This document shows positions 27,574 through 36,561 of a stretch of 64,000 nucleotides of DNA, piece by piece. The DNA comes from Desulfovibrionales bacterium. Lineage in GTDB: Bacteria > Desulfobacterota > Desulfovibrionia > Desulfovibrionales > Desulfomicrobiaceae. The position numbers and the translations under genes were made by a program. Position 1 is the first letter of the stretch. The number at the start of each line of letters is the position of its first letter. The notes beneath the pieces were generated by a model. That model ran no database searches, was not told where the DNA came from, and saw only the letters and a list, made by a program, of their open reading frames with translations. Location: assembly GCA_012727715.1 (NCBI GenBank), contig JAAYGN010000092.1:1-64000 (forward strand), in the 5' to 3' direction.

Positions 27574-27651
27574 AGCTCTCAACCTGTTGGGAGGACAAAC
27601 CCTCCTCTAAAAGCATTGTTGATACTGATAAAAATCATCTCCAAAAAAATT

Positions 27652-28950
27652 CTACTCTTCTTTTCTACGCAATAGCCCGTGCTCCAAAAGTAATACACTG
27701 AGTGTCCCCACAACAAAACCATTTCCTGCTACTGGAATCAACGTCTTGGGAAAAGTGGCAACAACTTCTGTTGGCAAAAAAGAAACCAACACACTGATCA
27801 TCACCGGTACGCTGATAATCATGGCATCATGAAAGGTAAACTCCTGGGAACCAAAAGCGACCATCAAACCGGCAGCCAATTGCAAACCCATGATATACAA
27901 AAGAATTGTGCCAATGACCACGGCAGGTATATCCCAAATCATGGCAATGGCCGGGGGCATAAAAGAAATCAAAGCAAGGCACAACGCAGCAGGTACAAAG
28001 CAGATCCGCGAAGCATTGCCATTGGAAGAAATAATGCCTGCTGTTAAAGAGAAGTTCACCAGGCCAATGACTCCCCAAAAACCAGCAATAATATTGGATA
28101 AGCCCGTAACCACCATGCCTCTGGTCAAGCGCCTCTCCATATTGGAAGGCCGCAAAAGCTTACCCAAGGACTCAATGGACCCAAGGTCATTGATTGCCAA
28201 AGCAAGAAAACAAATAAGAAAGGAAAGCACCAACCCCAGATCCCAGACAAAGTGGATATTCCAGTGGGTGAGCATGGAAGAAAACAAGGGTAAATCAGCA
28301 TGAACAATGGTCCCTGCGGATGGAAGAAACACGAGGCCTGCAAGACCTCCCACCACCAGGGCCCAAACCAGCATGGTCGAACGCCATACTCCCCGCAAAA
28401 GCCGATCTCCGGCTATCATGGCCAACAGCAAAACCAGAGCAAAGAGCAAATTGCGACCCACTTGGTCTGGGCTTGGAGCAGTCAACATTAATTTAAGAAT
28501 TGTGGGGGTGATGGTTAAGGCAATAAGTATTAAAATCGTGGCCACAACCCTTGAGGTAAAAAGCTTGGCTACATAACGAAAAAGTCCTGAAGCACAAAGG
28601 GCGGTCAAAAACATACCACCTATGGCCATGCTACTGTAAATAGCATTAAAATCATGGTTGCCACTGGATATAATACCCACCAAAAGGATCACTGCCGGAC
28701 CAACGACCAAGGGTAAACGGTGCCCAAAAAATATTTGGATAATCAAGGTCATGGCAGTTAAAAACAACAATTTTTGCATATAAAATAATTGGGCAACAGA
28801 CTCAGAAAAGTGCAAAGATGCAACGATCTTGCCCATAATAATAACGGAAACCCCTGTTACTGCCAGCCATTGTAGCCCATAAAGCAGTAATGCACCCCAA
28901 GCAGGACGATCATTAATACCATAACGAATAAAAGAGGGTCTCATAAGCAT
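27652..28950 (-). CDS. NCS2 family nucleobase permease (uracil/xanthine type)
   Basis: Predicted inner-membrane symporter for a purine or pyrimidine base. The 432-residue protein has about 12-14 membrane segments. The NCS2 pattern is visible in LPLVVGPAVILLVGI (segment 3), CFLALAINDLGSIESLG in the segment-8 region, and GVIGLVNFSLTAGIISSNGN, which corresponds to the GPVGFTQNAG motif. The expected glutamates differ from UraA and XanQ, so the substrate cannot be named. It lies 56 bases downstream of fliI on the same strand and has no clear ribosome binding site. It may be read from the flagellar operon or from its own promoter inside fliI. Confidence 0.75.
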   Translation of the reverse strand: MLMRPSFIRYGINDRPAWGALLLYGLQWLAVTGVSVIIMGKIVASLHFSESVAQLFYMQKLLFLTAMTLIIQIFFGHRLPLVVGPAVILLVGIISSGNHDFNAIYSSMAIGGMFLTALCASGLFRYVAKLFTSRVVATILILIALTITPTILKLMLTAPSPDQVGRNLLFALVLLLAMIAGDRLLRGVWRSTMLVWALVVGGLAGLVFLPSAGTIVHADLPLFSSMLTHWNIHFVWDLGLVLSFLICFLALAINDLGSIESLGKLLRPSNMERRLTRGMVVTGLSNIIAGFWGVIGLVNFSLTAGIISSNGNASRICFVPAALCLALISFMPPAIAMIWDIPAVVIGTILLYIMGLQLAAGLMVAFGSQEFTFHDAMIISVPVMISVLVSFLPTEVVATFPKTLIPVAGNGFVVGTLSVLLLEHGLLRRKEE

Positions 28951-29006
28951 CAGATGGGTTTATGTTGTGTTGAAAACAAGGATCTCATGCGTTGTACACC
29001 CAGAGA

Positions 29007-30359
29007 TTACAACTTAACTCTGGGCTGAACAGATGAGGCATTAGGACTGGTCAACAAGTGTACCAGCATCTCCTGGGCCTGATCAAGGGTACAACATTCA
29101 TCAATATTTTGCTGTAAATAGGAACGAATGGGAGTTATCATTTGTAAGGCATGGTCAACTTCTGCGTTGGACCCCGGTGCATAGGCGCCAATATTGACCA
29201 TATCTTCCACTCGATTATAGGTAGCCAAGAGATGTATAAGCTGCTGGACCAAGGCAATGACCTTTTTGTCTGTCACATCTGAACTCAACCGACTAATACT
29301 TTTGAGCACATCAATAGACGGATAGTGCCCCTGATCGGCCAGTTCTCTGGTCAAAACAATGTGTCCATCCAAAATGGACCGCACCGCATCAGCCACAGGC
29401 TCGTTAAAATCATCTCCTTCCACGAGCACTGTATAAATACCCGTGATACTTCCCTTGGCCGAACGACCGGCCCGCTCTAAAAGACGAGGCAGGTGAGAAA
29501 AAACAGTGGGCGTATATCCACGTGTGGTAGGTGGCTCCCCTGCTGCCAGCCCCACTTCTCGTGCGGCCATGGCAAAACGAGTCACAGAATCCATCATCAA
29601 GAGTACGTCTTGTCCTTGATCACGAAAAAACTCAGCCATGGCTGTGGCTGCATAGGCAGCCCGCATACGTACAAGGGGCCCTTGATCTGAAGTTGCCACC
29701 ACCAAAACAGACCTGGCTAACCCCTCAGGACCAAGATCTTTTTCTATAAAATCCACAACCTCACGTCCGCGTTCCCCAATCAAGCCAATAACATTGACAT
29801 CTGCTGAAGTGTATCTGGCAATCATACCCATCAGGGTACTTTTGCCCACACCAGAGCCAGCCATAATACCTACACGCTGACCTTTACCCAAGGTCAAAAG
29901 TCCATTAATGGCTCGGACGCCAACGTCCAAAGCATCACTAATACGCGGTCTGGTCAAAGGGTTGGGGGGATCTGCATGCAAGGGGTAATACCTGGCCGGA
30001 AGGATGGTCTTGGCTGGGTCAAGCGGTACGCCAAAGGCATCCACAGCCTGGCCCAAATATCGATTGCCCACAGGAAAATGGGGTGGGGTACTGGTATTAC
30101 GGATAAGACTGCCAGGACGTACACCGCGCATTTCACCATAAGGCATGAGTAAAATAACATCGTCACGAAAGCCAACCACTTCAGCGTTGATACTTCGGTT
30201 GCCTTTGTGATCAGGAATAAGCTGACAAACAGACCCCAACGGGGCCTTGATGCCCTTGCCTTCAGCGACTAAACCCACAACCTTGGTAATCTTTCCATAG
30301 GCTTGAGCTGGTTGTAAGCTCGATAAAAGTTCCAGGGTTCCTTGCAGATCTACAGTCAT
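29007..30359 (-). CDS. fliI: Flagellum-specific ATPase FliI
   Basis: ATPase of the flagellar export apparatus that releases cargo from chaperones. The 450-residue protein resembles the F1 beta subunit: Walker A GIMAGSGVGKSTL near residue 165, LIGERGREVVDFI, Walker B VLLMMDSVTRFAMAAREVGL, and GSITGIYTVLVEGDDFNEP. ATG overlaps the fliH stop by four bases. A 7-bp stem (28999-29005 with 29018-29024) spans its stop codon but lacks a T run. No fliJ follows, which is unusual for this gene order. Confidence 0.96.
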   Translation of the reverse strand: MTVDLQGTLELLSSLQPAQAYGKITKVVGLVAEGKGIKAPLGSVCQLIPDHKGNRSINAEVVGFRDDVILLMPYGEMRGVRPGSLIRNTSTPPHFPVGNRYLGQAVDAFGVPLDPAKTILPARYYPLHADPPNPLTRPRISDALDVGVRAINGLLTLGKGQRVGIMAGSGVGKSTLMGMIARYTSADVNVIGLIGERGREVVDFIEKDLGPEGLARSVLVVATSDQGPLVRMRAAYAATAMAEFFRDQGQDVLLMMDSVTRFAMAAREVGLAAGEPPTTRGYTPTVFSHLPRLLERAGRSAKGSITGIYTVLVEGDDFNEPVADAVRSILDGHIVLTRELADQGHYPSIDVLKSISRLSSDVTDKKVIALVQQLIHLLATYNRVEDMVNIGAYAPGSNAEVDHALQMITPIRSYLQQNIDECCTLDQAQEMLVHLLTSPNASSVQPRVKL

Positions 30360-31054
30360 GGCTCCACATAACCATCAAAAATATTTCTCACCTGTTCAAA
30401 CCTGGAAGAAATAGAGTTATCAATCACTCCTTCACCACTTTCCAGACGGACTCCCCCAGGCGCTACATCGTGAGCTGTACGTAAAATAATTTCTGGCAGA
30501 GCAGGCTGGTCAACTTTGGCCTGGGCAAGAATTTGCTGTGCATGGTCAGTGTCTTCAGGGCAAACGTACATGGTGACCACAGACTGAGCATGAATTTGGG
30601 TCACAGATTCCTCAAAAAGAGCGCTTAGAGCCTGAAAACGATGCTCCTCAAGCATAACTCCAAAAGATTTTTCAAAAGCCAAACGCAAAATTTGGAACAA
30701 AACATCTTTGTGTTGCGAAAAAACCTCTTCTTTGGCCTGAACCAAAGCATGTTCAAGGCTGTCCAAAAATTTGACAACTCGTTGTTTCTCCACCTCTACC
30801 TGTTCCTGGGCATCCTGTTTACCAGCCCGATATCCCTCCTCTTTCGCCTGGTTCCGAATGCCTTCAGCTTCCGCCAGGGCCTGCTCCAGAATTTCCCGAG
30901 CTTTTTTCTGAGCTCGTTCACGGACCTGGTCCATATATCTTTCCTCGGTTTCAGTATTCCAGAAAACAGTTTCTGGCCGATCGAAATGATGTAAGGAGCG
31001 AGATTGTAAGCCATAAATAATACGACTCTGGCTATGAGGCGATGACTGATCAGA
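30356..31054 (-). CDS. fliH: Flagellar assembly protein FliH
   Basis: Regulator and stator-like partner of FliI in flagellar export. The 232-residue product has a long Glu/Lys-rich helix around residues 40-110 (EERYMDQVRERAQKKAREIL, then QALAEAEGIRNQAKEEG with GxxxG-like spacing) and a C-terminal domain ending in APGGVRLESGEGVIDNSISSRFEQ, typical of FliH/YscL. Start choice: TTG at 31054 overlaps the fliG stop and stands eight bases after a strong GGAGG. The ATG at 31189 would add 45 residues read inside fliG with no ribosome binding site. FliI follows with an ATGA overlap. Confidence 0.88.
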   Translation of the reverse strand, partial: SDQSSPHSQSRIIYGLQSRSLHHFDRPETVFWNTETEERYMDQVRERAQKKAREILEQALAEAEGIRNQAKEEGYRAGKQDAQEQVEVEKQRVVKFLDSLEHALVQAKEEVFSQHKDVLFQILRLAFEKSFGVMLEEHRFQALSALFEESVTQIHAQSVVTMYVCPEDTDHAQQILAQAKVDQPALPEIILRTAHDVAPGGVRLESGEGVIDNSISSRFEQVRNIFDGYVEP

Positions 31055-32057
31055 CAAGAACTTCCCCTCCACTGCCAGCAATAACAAGGCGCCCTTCAGC
31101 TTCCAGACGACGAACTTGTTTGACAATATTTTGTTGTGCAGCCTCAACTTCTGACAATTTGACTGGCCCCATGATTTCCAAATCTTCACGAATCATATTC
31201 CCAGCACGTTCTGAAAGATTTTTGAAGAACTTGTCTTTGAGTTCATCAGGAGATGTCTTCAGGGCCAAGGTCAGATCTTCATTACTTATCTCTTTGAGCA
31301 CTTCACGAATGCCTCGATCATCGATCTTCAATATATCCTCAAAAATAAACATGAGTTGCTTGATTTCATCAGCCAGCTGGGCGCTATCTTCTTCAATATC
31401 AGCCATAATTTCTTCTTCTGTAGCTCGATCAATGGCATTTAAAATCTCCGCCACAGCATTAACACCACCTACTTTACGACCTTCCTTGCCCCCAATGGCA
31501 ATGAGCTGGCTTTGTAAGACCCGGGAGACTTCCACCAGCATCTCATCAGCAACAGCTTCCAGTTTGGCCAGGCGTATAAGCACTTCTGGGCGTACTCCTG
31601 GCGCCAGATGCTGCACCAGGTTACCCGCACTTTCCGGAGGAAGATGTCCCAAAATAAGGGCCAAAGTTTGAGGATGCTCGTTTCTTAAAAGTTGTGCTAA
31701 AATTTTAGGACTAACATTTCCCAACTCCTTAAACGGTGCTGGTCCAGAATCAAAATCCAATTCATCCAGAATATATCGGGCAGTGTCAGAGTCCAGGTTG
31801 GAAGAGATCATCTTGCGGACCTGTTCTGGCCCACCATAGAGCATTTCCTTACCCAAAGTCATGGATTGGTTAAATTCCCGCAACACTTCTTCCGCCTGCT
31901 CTTTGGAAATAGTGTCGAGCTTGGCCATGGCTTTGGACACAGCCGAAATCTCGGATCGCTCGAATTTTTTAAATGCTTCCGAAGCAAAAGCATCGCCCAG
32001 CGCGAGGATGAGTATGGCCGTTTTTTGCGGGCCAGTAAGTTTTGTACCTGTTGCCAC
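31050..32057 (-). CDS. fliG: Flagellar motor switch protein FliG
   Basis: Rotor protein at the cytoplasmic face of the MS ring that takes torque from MotA and sets direction. The 335-residue product has LTGPQKTAILILALGD at the N terminus, the middle-domain EHPQTLALILGHLPPESA (EHPQ motif), and the C-terminal torque helix region with FEDILKIDDRGIREVL and SERAGNMIREDLE, holding the charged residues that contact the stator. The start is GTG at 32057, right after the fliF stop, with AAGGAG upstream. Confidence 0.97.
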   Translation of the reverse strand: MATGTKLTGPQKTAILILALGDAFASEAFKKFERSEISAVSKAMAKLDTISKEQAEEVLREFNQSMTLGKEMLYGGPEQVRKMISSNLDSDTARYILDELDFDSGPAPFKELGNVSPKILAQLLRNEHPQTLALILGHLPPESAGNLVQHLAPGVRPEVLIRLAKLEAVADEMLVEVSRVLQSQLIAIGGKEGRKVGGVNAVAEILNAIDRATEEEIMADIEEDSAQLADEIKQLMFIFEDILKIDDRGIREVLKEISNEDLTLALKTSPDELKDKFFKNLSERAGNMIREDLEIMGPVKLSEVEAAQQNIVKQVRRLEAEGRLVIAGSGGEVLV

Positions 32058-33668
32058 TTAGGCTTCTCCTTGTGTCAACCATTGGCGCATAATCACCACT
32101 GCCTGATCCATATTTTGTTCGACCAACTGTTGCGCAACATGCTTGGCATTTTCAATACGTTTGGCACTATCCACTGCTGCCAAATCATCTTCACTCATCC
32201 CTTCCGTCAAGGCCATCAGCTCTTCGGCTGGAGATAATTGAGCTGTAGTATCCGCAGCTGTAGGCTCGGCAATTTTAGGTCGAATTAATGCCAGAACTAT
32301 TGGCCGGGCCACAAAAAGCAGAAACAGAAGCACAATAAGGGTATTGAGAAGGGGCTTGCCAAAAAGGTGAAAATACTGCGAGGCCACCTCAATCAAAGGC
32401 TGTGGTTCACTGTCCATAAGATCACCAAAAGCCACGGAAGAAACTTCAATGGCATCTCCCCGCTCATCGTCAAAACCTACTGCCCGCTGAGTTAACTGCC
32501 TGATCTGTATGATTTGTTCTGCATTTAACGGTTCAAACATTGTTGAGCCATCTTCTTGGGCCATATACTTCCCGTCAACCAAAACCGCAACGCTCAGACG
32601 CTTGATACTGCCAATGGGACTAACAATTTGCTGCTCTTCACGATTAATATCAAAGTTAGTTGTTGAGGCAGTGCGAGTGCTTTCCTGAGCAGTCCCTGAA
32701 GCAAGGCGGTCATTTTCTCCCTGATAATTGGGGTCTGGAGTCCCACCATCAACATTGGCACTTCCCCGGCTTTCTTCTTCACTTTTAACTTCACTCCGTA
32801 CCACTGCAGATTTGGGATCAAAAATCTCCTTGCGGATAGTGGTCCGACTGAAATCCAGATCAGCATTGACCCGAGCGATAACTTTGCCTGCACCCACAAT
32901 GGGAATAAGCAATTGCTCAATGCGCTGCTCAAGATCACGTTGCAGGGCATGTTGATATTCCAGCTGGCTGGAAGAAAGCCCGGCTATATCTTTATCTGAT
33001 CGGGGCTCATACAGCACCTTACCCCGGCTATCAGCCACAGTGACATGTTCTGCATCCATACCCTCCACACTGGTAGATACCAGATTGACAATGGCTTGCA
33101 CTTGCTGTGCGCCAAGAGCTCTGCCCCCTCTAAGCTTGAGCATAATGGCTGCTGAAGGAGGAGCCTGTTCTTCAATAAAAAGACTCTTACTGGGGAGCAC
33201 CAAATGAACGCGAGCACTTTCAACCTCAGGAAATTCAGAGATGGTTCGCGATAGCTCTCCTTGCAATGCCCTTTGATAATTAATGTTTTGTACGAAATTG
33301 GTCTGGCCAATATTGGTTTCATCGAAAAGTTCAAACCCAACGCCCTGGCCATGCAATGAACCTTGCCCGGCAAGTTTTAATCGAGATTCATAGACCAAAT
33401 GTGCAGGCACCAAAACTGTCGAACCAGCGTCACTGATCTGATAAGGAATTTTTTCCTTTTGCAGATAGGCAATAACCGTGGCTGCGTCTTCTTGGTAGAG
33501 CTGGGAATACAGCACCTTGTAATCCGGTCGATTTATCCAAAAAATCATTCCCAAAAACGCTACCAACACTGACGCCAGCAAACCGCCAAGCAAAACACGA
33601 TGCGCCAAAGATTTGTTGTTCAGATAATCCTTGGCCTTGGACAGAGAATTTTGCAGAAAAGGGGGCAT
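32058..33668 (-). CDS. fliF: Flagellar MS-ring protein FliF
   Basis: Forms the MS ring in the inner membrane, base of the flagellum. About 536 residues, with a first membrane segment near 20-45 (VLLGGLLASVLVAFLGMIFW), YscJ/FliF ring-building domains (RPDYKVLYSQLYQEDAATVI, RALQGELSRTISEFPEVESA, VHLVLPSKSLFIEEQAPPSA), an exposed variable region, and a second membrane segment near 445-470 before the C-terminal tail that binds FliG. I prefer the ATG at 33668, with GAGG seven bases upstream, over ATG 33695, which overlaps the fliE stop without a binding site. Confidence 0.95.
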   Translation of the reverse strand: MPPFLQNSLSKAKDYLNNKSLAHRVLLGGLLASVLVAFLGMIFWINRPDYKVLYSQLYQEDAATVIAYLQKEKIPYQISDAGSTVLVPAHLVYESRLKLAGQGSLHGQGVGFELFDETNIGQTNFVQNINYQRALQGELSRTISEFPEVESARVHLVLPSKSLFIEEQAPPSAAIMLKLRGGRALGAQQVQAIVNLVSTSVEGMDAEHVTVADSRGKVLYEPRSDKDIAGLSSSQLEYQHALQRDLEQRIEQLLIPIVGAGKVIARVNADLDFSRTTIRKEIFDPKSAVVRSEVKSEEESRGSANVDGGTPDPNYQGENDRLASGTAQESTRTASTTNFDINREEQQIVSPIGSIKRLSVAVLVDGKYMAQEDGSTMFEPLNAEQIIQIRQLTQRAVGFDDERGDAIEVSSVAFGDLMDSEPQPLIEVASQYFHLFGKPLLNTLIVLLFLLFVARPIVLALIRPKIAEPTAADTTAQLSPAEELMALTEGMSEDDLAAVDSAKRIENAKHVAQQLVEQNMDQAVVIMRQWLTQGEA

Positions 33669-33695
33669 GGTCAAACCTCGTATGTATACAACCAT

Positions 33696-34016
33696 TTAAA
33701 ACTGAATACGCATTAACTCTTGATAGGCCTGCATGACTTTGTTGCGCACTGCGGAAGTCATATCCATGGCTAATCCTGCTTTTTGCAGGGTGATCATCAG
33801 TTCGTGGACATTTTGACTTTTTCCCGATGCAAATTCTTCAATCATACGCATATTATCTTGTTGCAAAGCATTCACCTTGCCCAAGGAGTCACTGAGGGTT
33901 TGTGAAAAGGACGTAGTGGCTTCTTTGGTATTTTTTAGGCCTGAAATACTTTGAGAAGCGTTTAAAAGATCGTTGGCAGCAGTATACGCCTTAATAGCTA
34001 ACGGTGTGGTTGCCAT
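33696..34016 (-). CDS. fliE: Flagellar hook-basal body complex protein FliE
   Basis: Small rod-base protein joining the MS ring to the rod. The 106-residue product has the FliE pattern: TTSFSQTLSDSLGKVNALQQ, then a helix and the conserved end SQNVHELMITLQKAGLAMDM, TSAVRNKVMQAYQELMRIQF. ATG 34016 stands six bases after AGGAGG; the ATG two codons earlier directly abuts that site and is unlikely. Confidence 0.94.
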   Translation of the reverse strand: MATTPLAIKAYTAANDLLNASQSISGLKNTKEATTSFSQTLSDSLGKVNALQQDNMRMIEEFASGKSQNVHELMITLQKAGLAMDMTSAVRNKVMQAYQELMRIQF

Positions 34017-34045
34017 GTGCATCCTCCTAGATATTGAACAAAAAT

Positions 34046-34483
34046 TTAACGACCAATTTCCAGGGCCTTAGTAAACATGGCTTTGGCCGTAGTAATGGTT
34101 GAAACATTGGCTTCATAGGCGCGCATGGCTGACAGCATGTTCGTCATTTCTTCCACCACATTGATATCTGGATAACTGACATACCCTTCTTCATCAGCAT
34201 CTGGGTGCCCTGGCTCGTAAACTCGGCGCAGACCACGGCTGTCATTTTGAATAGAGTCCACACGAACTCCCTTGATTTCGTCATCCAGAGCAGATTTCAT
34301 TACTTTTAGGAAAGGGCTGTCCACTTCTGTTTCCTTAAAAATAACTTCTTTACGCCGATAGGGGCCACCATCAACAGTGCGTGTGGTTTTGGCATTGGCC
34401 AAATTCATGGACACAACATTTAAGTGTGTACGTTCGGCCTTTAGTCCCGAAGCTCCAATATCTATGGCGGTCATGAAATCCAT
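34046..34483 (-). CDS. flgC: Flagellar basal-body rod protein FlgC
   Basis: Proximal rod component exported through the flagellar apparatus. The 145-residue product has the rod-protein N terminus DIGASGLKAERTHLNVVSMN, LANAKTTRTVDGGPYRR and the C terminus GYVSYPDINVVEEMTNMLSA, MRAYEANVSTITTAKAMFTK, shared by FlgB/C/F/G and hook proteins. It starts in a one-base overlap with the flgB stop and lies 29 bases before fliE. Confidence 0.97.
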   Translation of the reverse strand: MDFMTAIDIGASGLKAERTHLNVVSMNLANAKTTRTVDGGPYRRKEVIFKETEVDSPFLKVMKSALDDEIKGVRVDSIQNDSRGLRRVYEPGHPDADEEGYVSYPDINVVEEMTNMLSAMRAYEANVSTITTAKAMFTKALEIGR

Positions 34484-34893
34484 TATTTTGCTCCTTCCTG
34501 AATGGTCTGCTTGAGTCCAGAAAAGTTCTTCTGAATAACTGTAGCCAAGGTGGTGTACAGCAAATTATTTTTGGCCATGGCTGACATTTCCTTATCCAGA
34601 TCAACATTATCTATACCCTGGATAACACGGGGCACCAGTTCTTTGGTCACAGAAGCCTCAGTATCATCGACAGAAAACTTGCTGGGCATATGCTTGGGAT
34701 GGGTCCTCGAAACTGCGCCACTATCAGCAAGACCCAGGGCGGACTGGAGATCTTTTTCAAATTCCAGGGTCCGTGCCTTGTATCCAGGAGTATTGATATT
34801 GGCCAAGTTGGAACTGACAATGTTTTGACGCTGGAGTTGGAAATCCATCACTTTGGCTGTTACATCCATATGTCTCGGAAACATACTTTTCAT
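34483..34893 (-). CDS. flgB: Flagellar basal-body rod protein FlgB
   Basis: Rod protein nearest the MS ring and first gene of flgBC-fliEFGHI. The 136-residue product has the N-terminal rod motif QRQNIVSSNLANINTPGYKA and a C-terminal helix region (VDLDKEMSAMAKNNLLYTTL). Transcription probably starts at the sigma-54 promoter 74 bases upstream. Confidence 0.96.
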   Translation of the reverse strand: MKSMFPRHMDVTAKVMDFQLQRQNIVSSNLANINTPGYKARTLEFEKDLQSALGLADSGAVSRTHPKHMPSKFSVDDTEASVTKELVPRVIQGIDNVDLDKEMSAMAKNNLLYTTLATVIQKNFSGLKQTIQEGAK

Positions 34894-34966
34894 AATATAA
34901 CCTCATGTAATTGCGATCAAAATATTTTTTATTGGTCCCAAGAGTACCAATTGTTCCCTGTCTGCT

Positions 34967-34983
34967 TGCAATGACCATTCCAA
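34967..34983 (-). promoter_or_regulatory. Sigma-54 promoter of the flgB operon
   Basis: On the minus strand TTGGAATGGTCATTGCA fits YTGGCACGRNNNTTGCW with two mismatches. The GG and GC elements are at correct -24/-12 spacing, 74 bases before flgB. Confidence 0.7.
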
Positions 34984-35142
34984 TTTAAAACATAGAGATA
35001 TTTCCTTGAAAAACATGGTGTTACTATCTTGACAATTCATATTATGAAAAAAATCCTAGGGTATAAAATATTTGGCACTCATGTTGCTTTACCCCTTGCA
35101 TCTGATCAAGACTATCTGATTTTCTGACAAGGAGGAAAAATT

Positions 35143-35700
35143 ATGAGTTCACATCTGGATTATGAAATCAACAAGGAATTGGGCGAATGTTATTTGTTCA
35201 TGGGTGAATTGGACAAAGCAGAAAGCTACTATGAAAAGGCAGCTGGCAGTAACGGAGTTCATCCTGATCCGTATTTGGGGCTGGCCACTATTGCTGTACA
35301 ACGTGGCGATTTGGGCCGGGCCCTGTCCTTATATCAAAAGGCCAATGACATTGTGCCTACGGACAAGTCTTTGGCCGGCATGGGCCTTATCAACGCCCAA
35401 CAAGGAGACCATTCTTCTGCATTTACCTTTTTTACACAGGCTCTGGACGTCAATCCAGAAAATATGATCGCTCTCTTTGGTCTGGTCCAGGCAGCACATG
35501 TTCTTGGTCGTACGGCTGATGCCATCGTTCCCCTGGGACGATATCTGGATCTGAATCCAACCAAGAGTGAAGTGCGTTATGCCTTGGGCGGTTGTTTAAG
35601 CAGTTGCGGCCGTGTTGAGGAAGCCAAAAAACAGCTGGCACACACCCTGGAGTTGGACCCTGACTATGCACCTGCAACAGAGCTCCTGTCTCAATTGTAA
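35143..35700 (+). CDS. Tetratricopeptide repeat protein
   Basis: The 185-residue product is built almost entirely of TPR helices: YFMGELDKAESYYEKAAG-like first repeat (here LFMGELDKAESYYEKAAGS), PDPYLGLATIAVQRGDLGRA, SLAGMGLINAQQGDHSSAFT, PENMIALFGLVQAAHVLGRT and a last repeat ending DPDYAPATELLSQL. No signal peptide, so a cytoplasmic scaffold is likely. It is divergent from the flgB operon with a 249-base gap, and AAGGAGG lies before the ATG. A flagellar role is suggested by position only; the true partner is unknown. Confidence 0.8.
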   Translation: MSSHLDYEINKELGECYLFMGELDKAESYYEKAAGSNGVHPDPYLGLATIAVQRGDLGRALSLYQKANDIVPTDKSLAGMGLINAQQGDHSSAFTFFTQALDVNPENMIALFGLVQAAHVLGRTADAIVPLGRYLDLNPTKSEVRYALGGCLSSCGRVEEAKKQLAHTLELDPDYAPATELLSQL

Positions 35701-35859
35701 TTTTGATATCTTGCCAAAGTCTATCTTGTTTCAGGTCATGTCCTCCCTTGTCTGTCTCTGTTGATGAGGGTGGGCTTAAAAGCCTGCCCTCCTTGTGCCT
35801 TCTTGCATCTTTGCTCCAAAGCTGGCAGGGGCACAACATTAACGACAAAGGAGAGCAGC

Positions 35860-36465
35860 ATGGACATGCTACCAATTCGCCGGGCTATCCTCAGTGTCAC
35901 AGATAAAACTGACCTTGTGGACTTTGCCCATTTTCTAGATGGTTTTTCTGTGGAGTTGATCTCCACTGGCGGGACCTATCAGGTCTTGGCTCAAGCCGGA
36001 CTAAAAGTACGCCCAGTGAGCGAACTGACTGGATTTCCAGAAATTTTGGATGGTCGGGTCAAAACCCTGCACCCCCATATTCATGCTGGAATTTTGGCCA
36101 GCAAAGATAATCCCAGGCATATGCAGACCTTGCAGGATCGTGGCCTGGCACCCTTTGATCTCGTGTGTGTCAATCTTTACAATTTTTCTAAAGCTGTGCG
36201 CCAAGGTCTGGCTGACACCGATGCAGTGGAACAAATAGATATTGGCGGACCAACCATGCTCAGGGCTGCAGCCAAAAATTTTTACTCTATAGCTGTTTGC
36301 CCTGATCCGACCTTGTACAGCCAGGTTATGCAAGAAATGAAAAAATATAATGGCTCCCTGACCTTGGCTTTTAGAAAACGCATGGCCGTGACCACCTTCA
36401 AGGCTACTGCTGATTATGACAGTATGATTGCCAAATACTTGGCTGGCTCTGACCACACTACCTGA
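35860..36465 (+). CDS. purH: IMP cyclohydrolase (stand-alone N-terminal half of PurH)
   Basis: Closes the ring of FAICAR to give IMP, last step of de novo purine synthesis. The 201-residue product matches the MGS-like N-terminal domain of PurH: RRAILSVTDKTDLVDFA, LISTGGTYQVLAQAG, VSELTGFPEILDGRVKTLHP, QIDIGGPTMLRAAAKN. It stops where the normal bifunctional enzyme would continue into the transformylase, and the C-terminal half is a separate gene at 42236. The intact reading frame and clear AAAGGAG argue for a real split gene, not a truncation. A 5' hairpin near 35765-35790 shows no ZTP riboswitch signature. Confidence 0.93.
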   Translation: MDMLPIRRAILSVTDKTDLVDFAHFLDGFSVELISTGGTYQVLAQAGLKVRPVSELTGFPEILDGRVKTLHPHIHAGILASKDNPRHMQTLQDRGLAPFDLVCVNLYNFSKAVRQGLADTDAVEQIDIGGPTMLRAAAKNFYSIAVCPDPTLYSQVMQEMKKYNGSLTLAFRKRMAVTTFKATADYDSMIAKYLAGSDHTT

Positions 36466-36561
36466 GACAGTCTGGATTTGCTCATTGGCCACCAACAGTT
36501 CTATCAATGGCAATAGACAATTGGTGCTCCCCCTGGCTCTACTTGGACAAGGAGATTTCTT

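Noticed and set aside
27589-27605. Terminator after livF
   Set aside because: Only a 5-bp GGAGG/CCTCC stem with no T run, too weak to claim.
31055-31189. 45-residue N-terminal extension of FliH
   Set aside because: It would be read inside fliG without a binding site, while TTG 31054 has a strong GGAGG at correct distance.
35029-35067. TTGACA ... TATAAA as promoter of the TPR gene
   Set aside because: The hexamers are perfect or near-perfect but 27 bases apart, too far for a sigma-70 promoter.
35701-35859. ZTP (pfl) riboswitch upstream of the cyclohydrolase gene
   Set aside because: A GC-rich hairpin is present, but the conserved CCGCCTGGGCA-type core of that riboswitch is not found.
35860-36465. 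IMP cyclohydrolase as a truncated purH pseudogene
   Set aside because: The frame is intact with a strong ribosome binding site, and the missing half exists as an intact gene at 42236, so a real split is the better reading.
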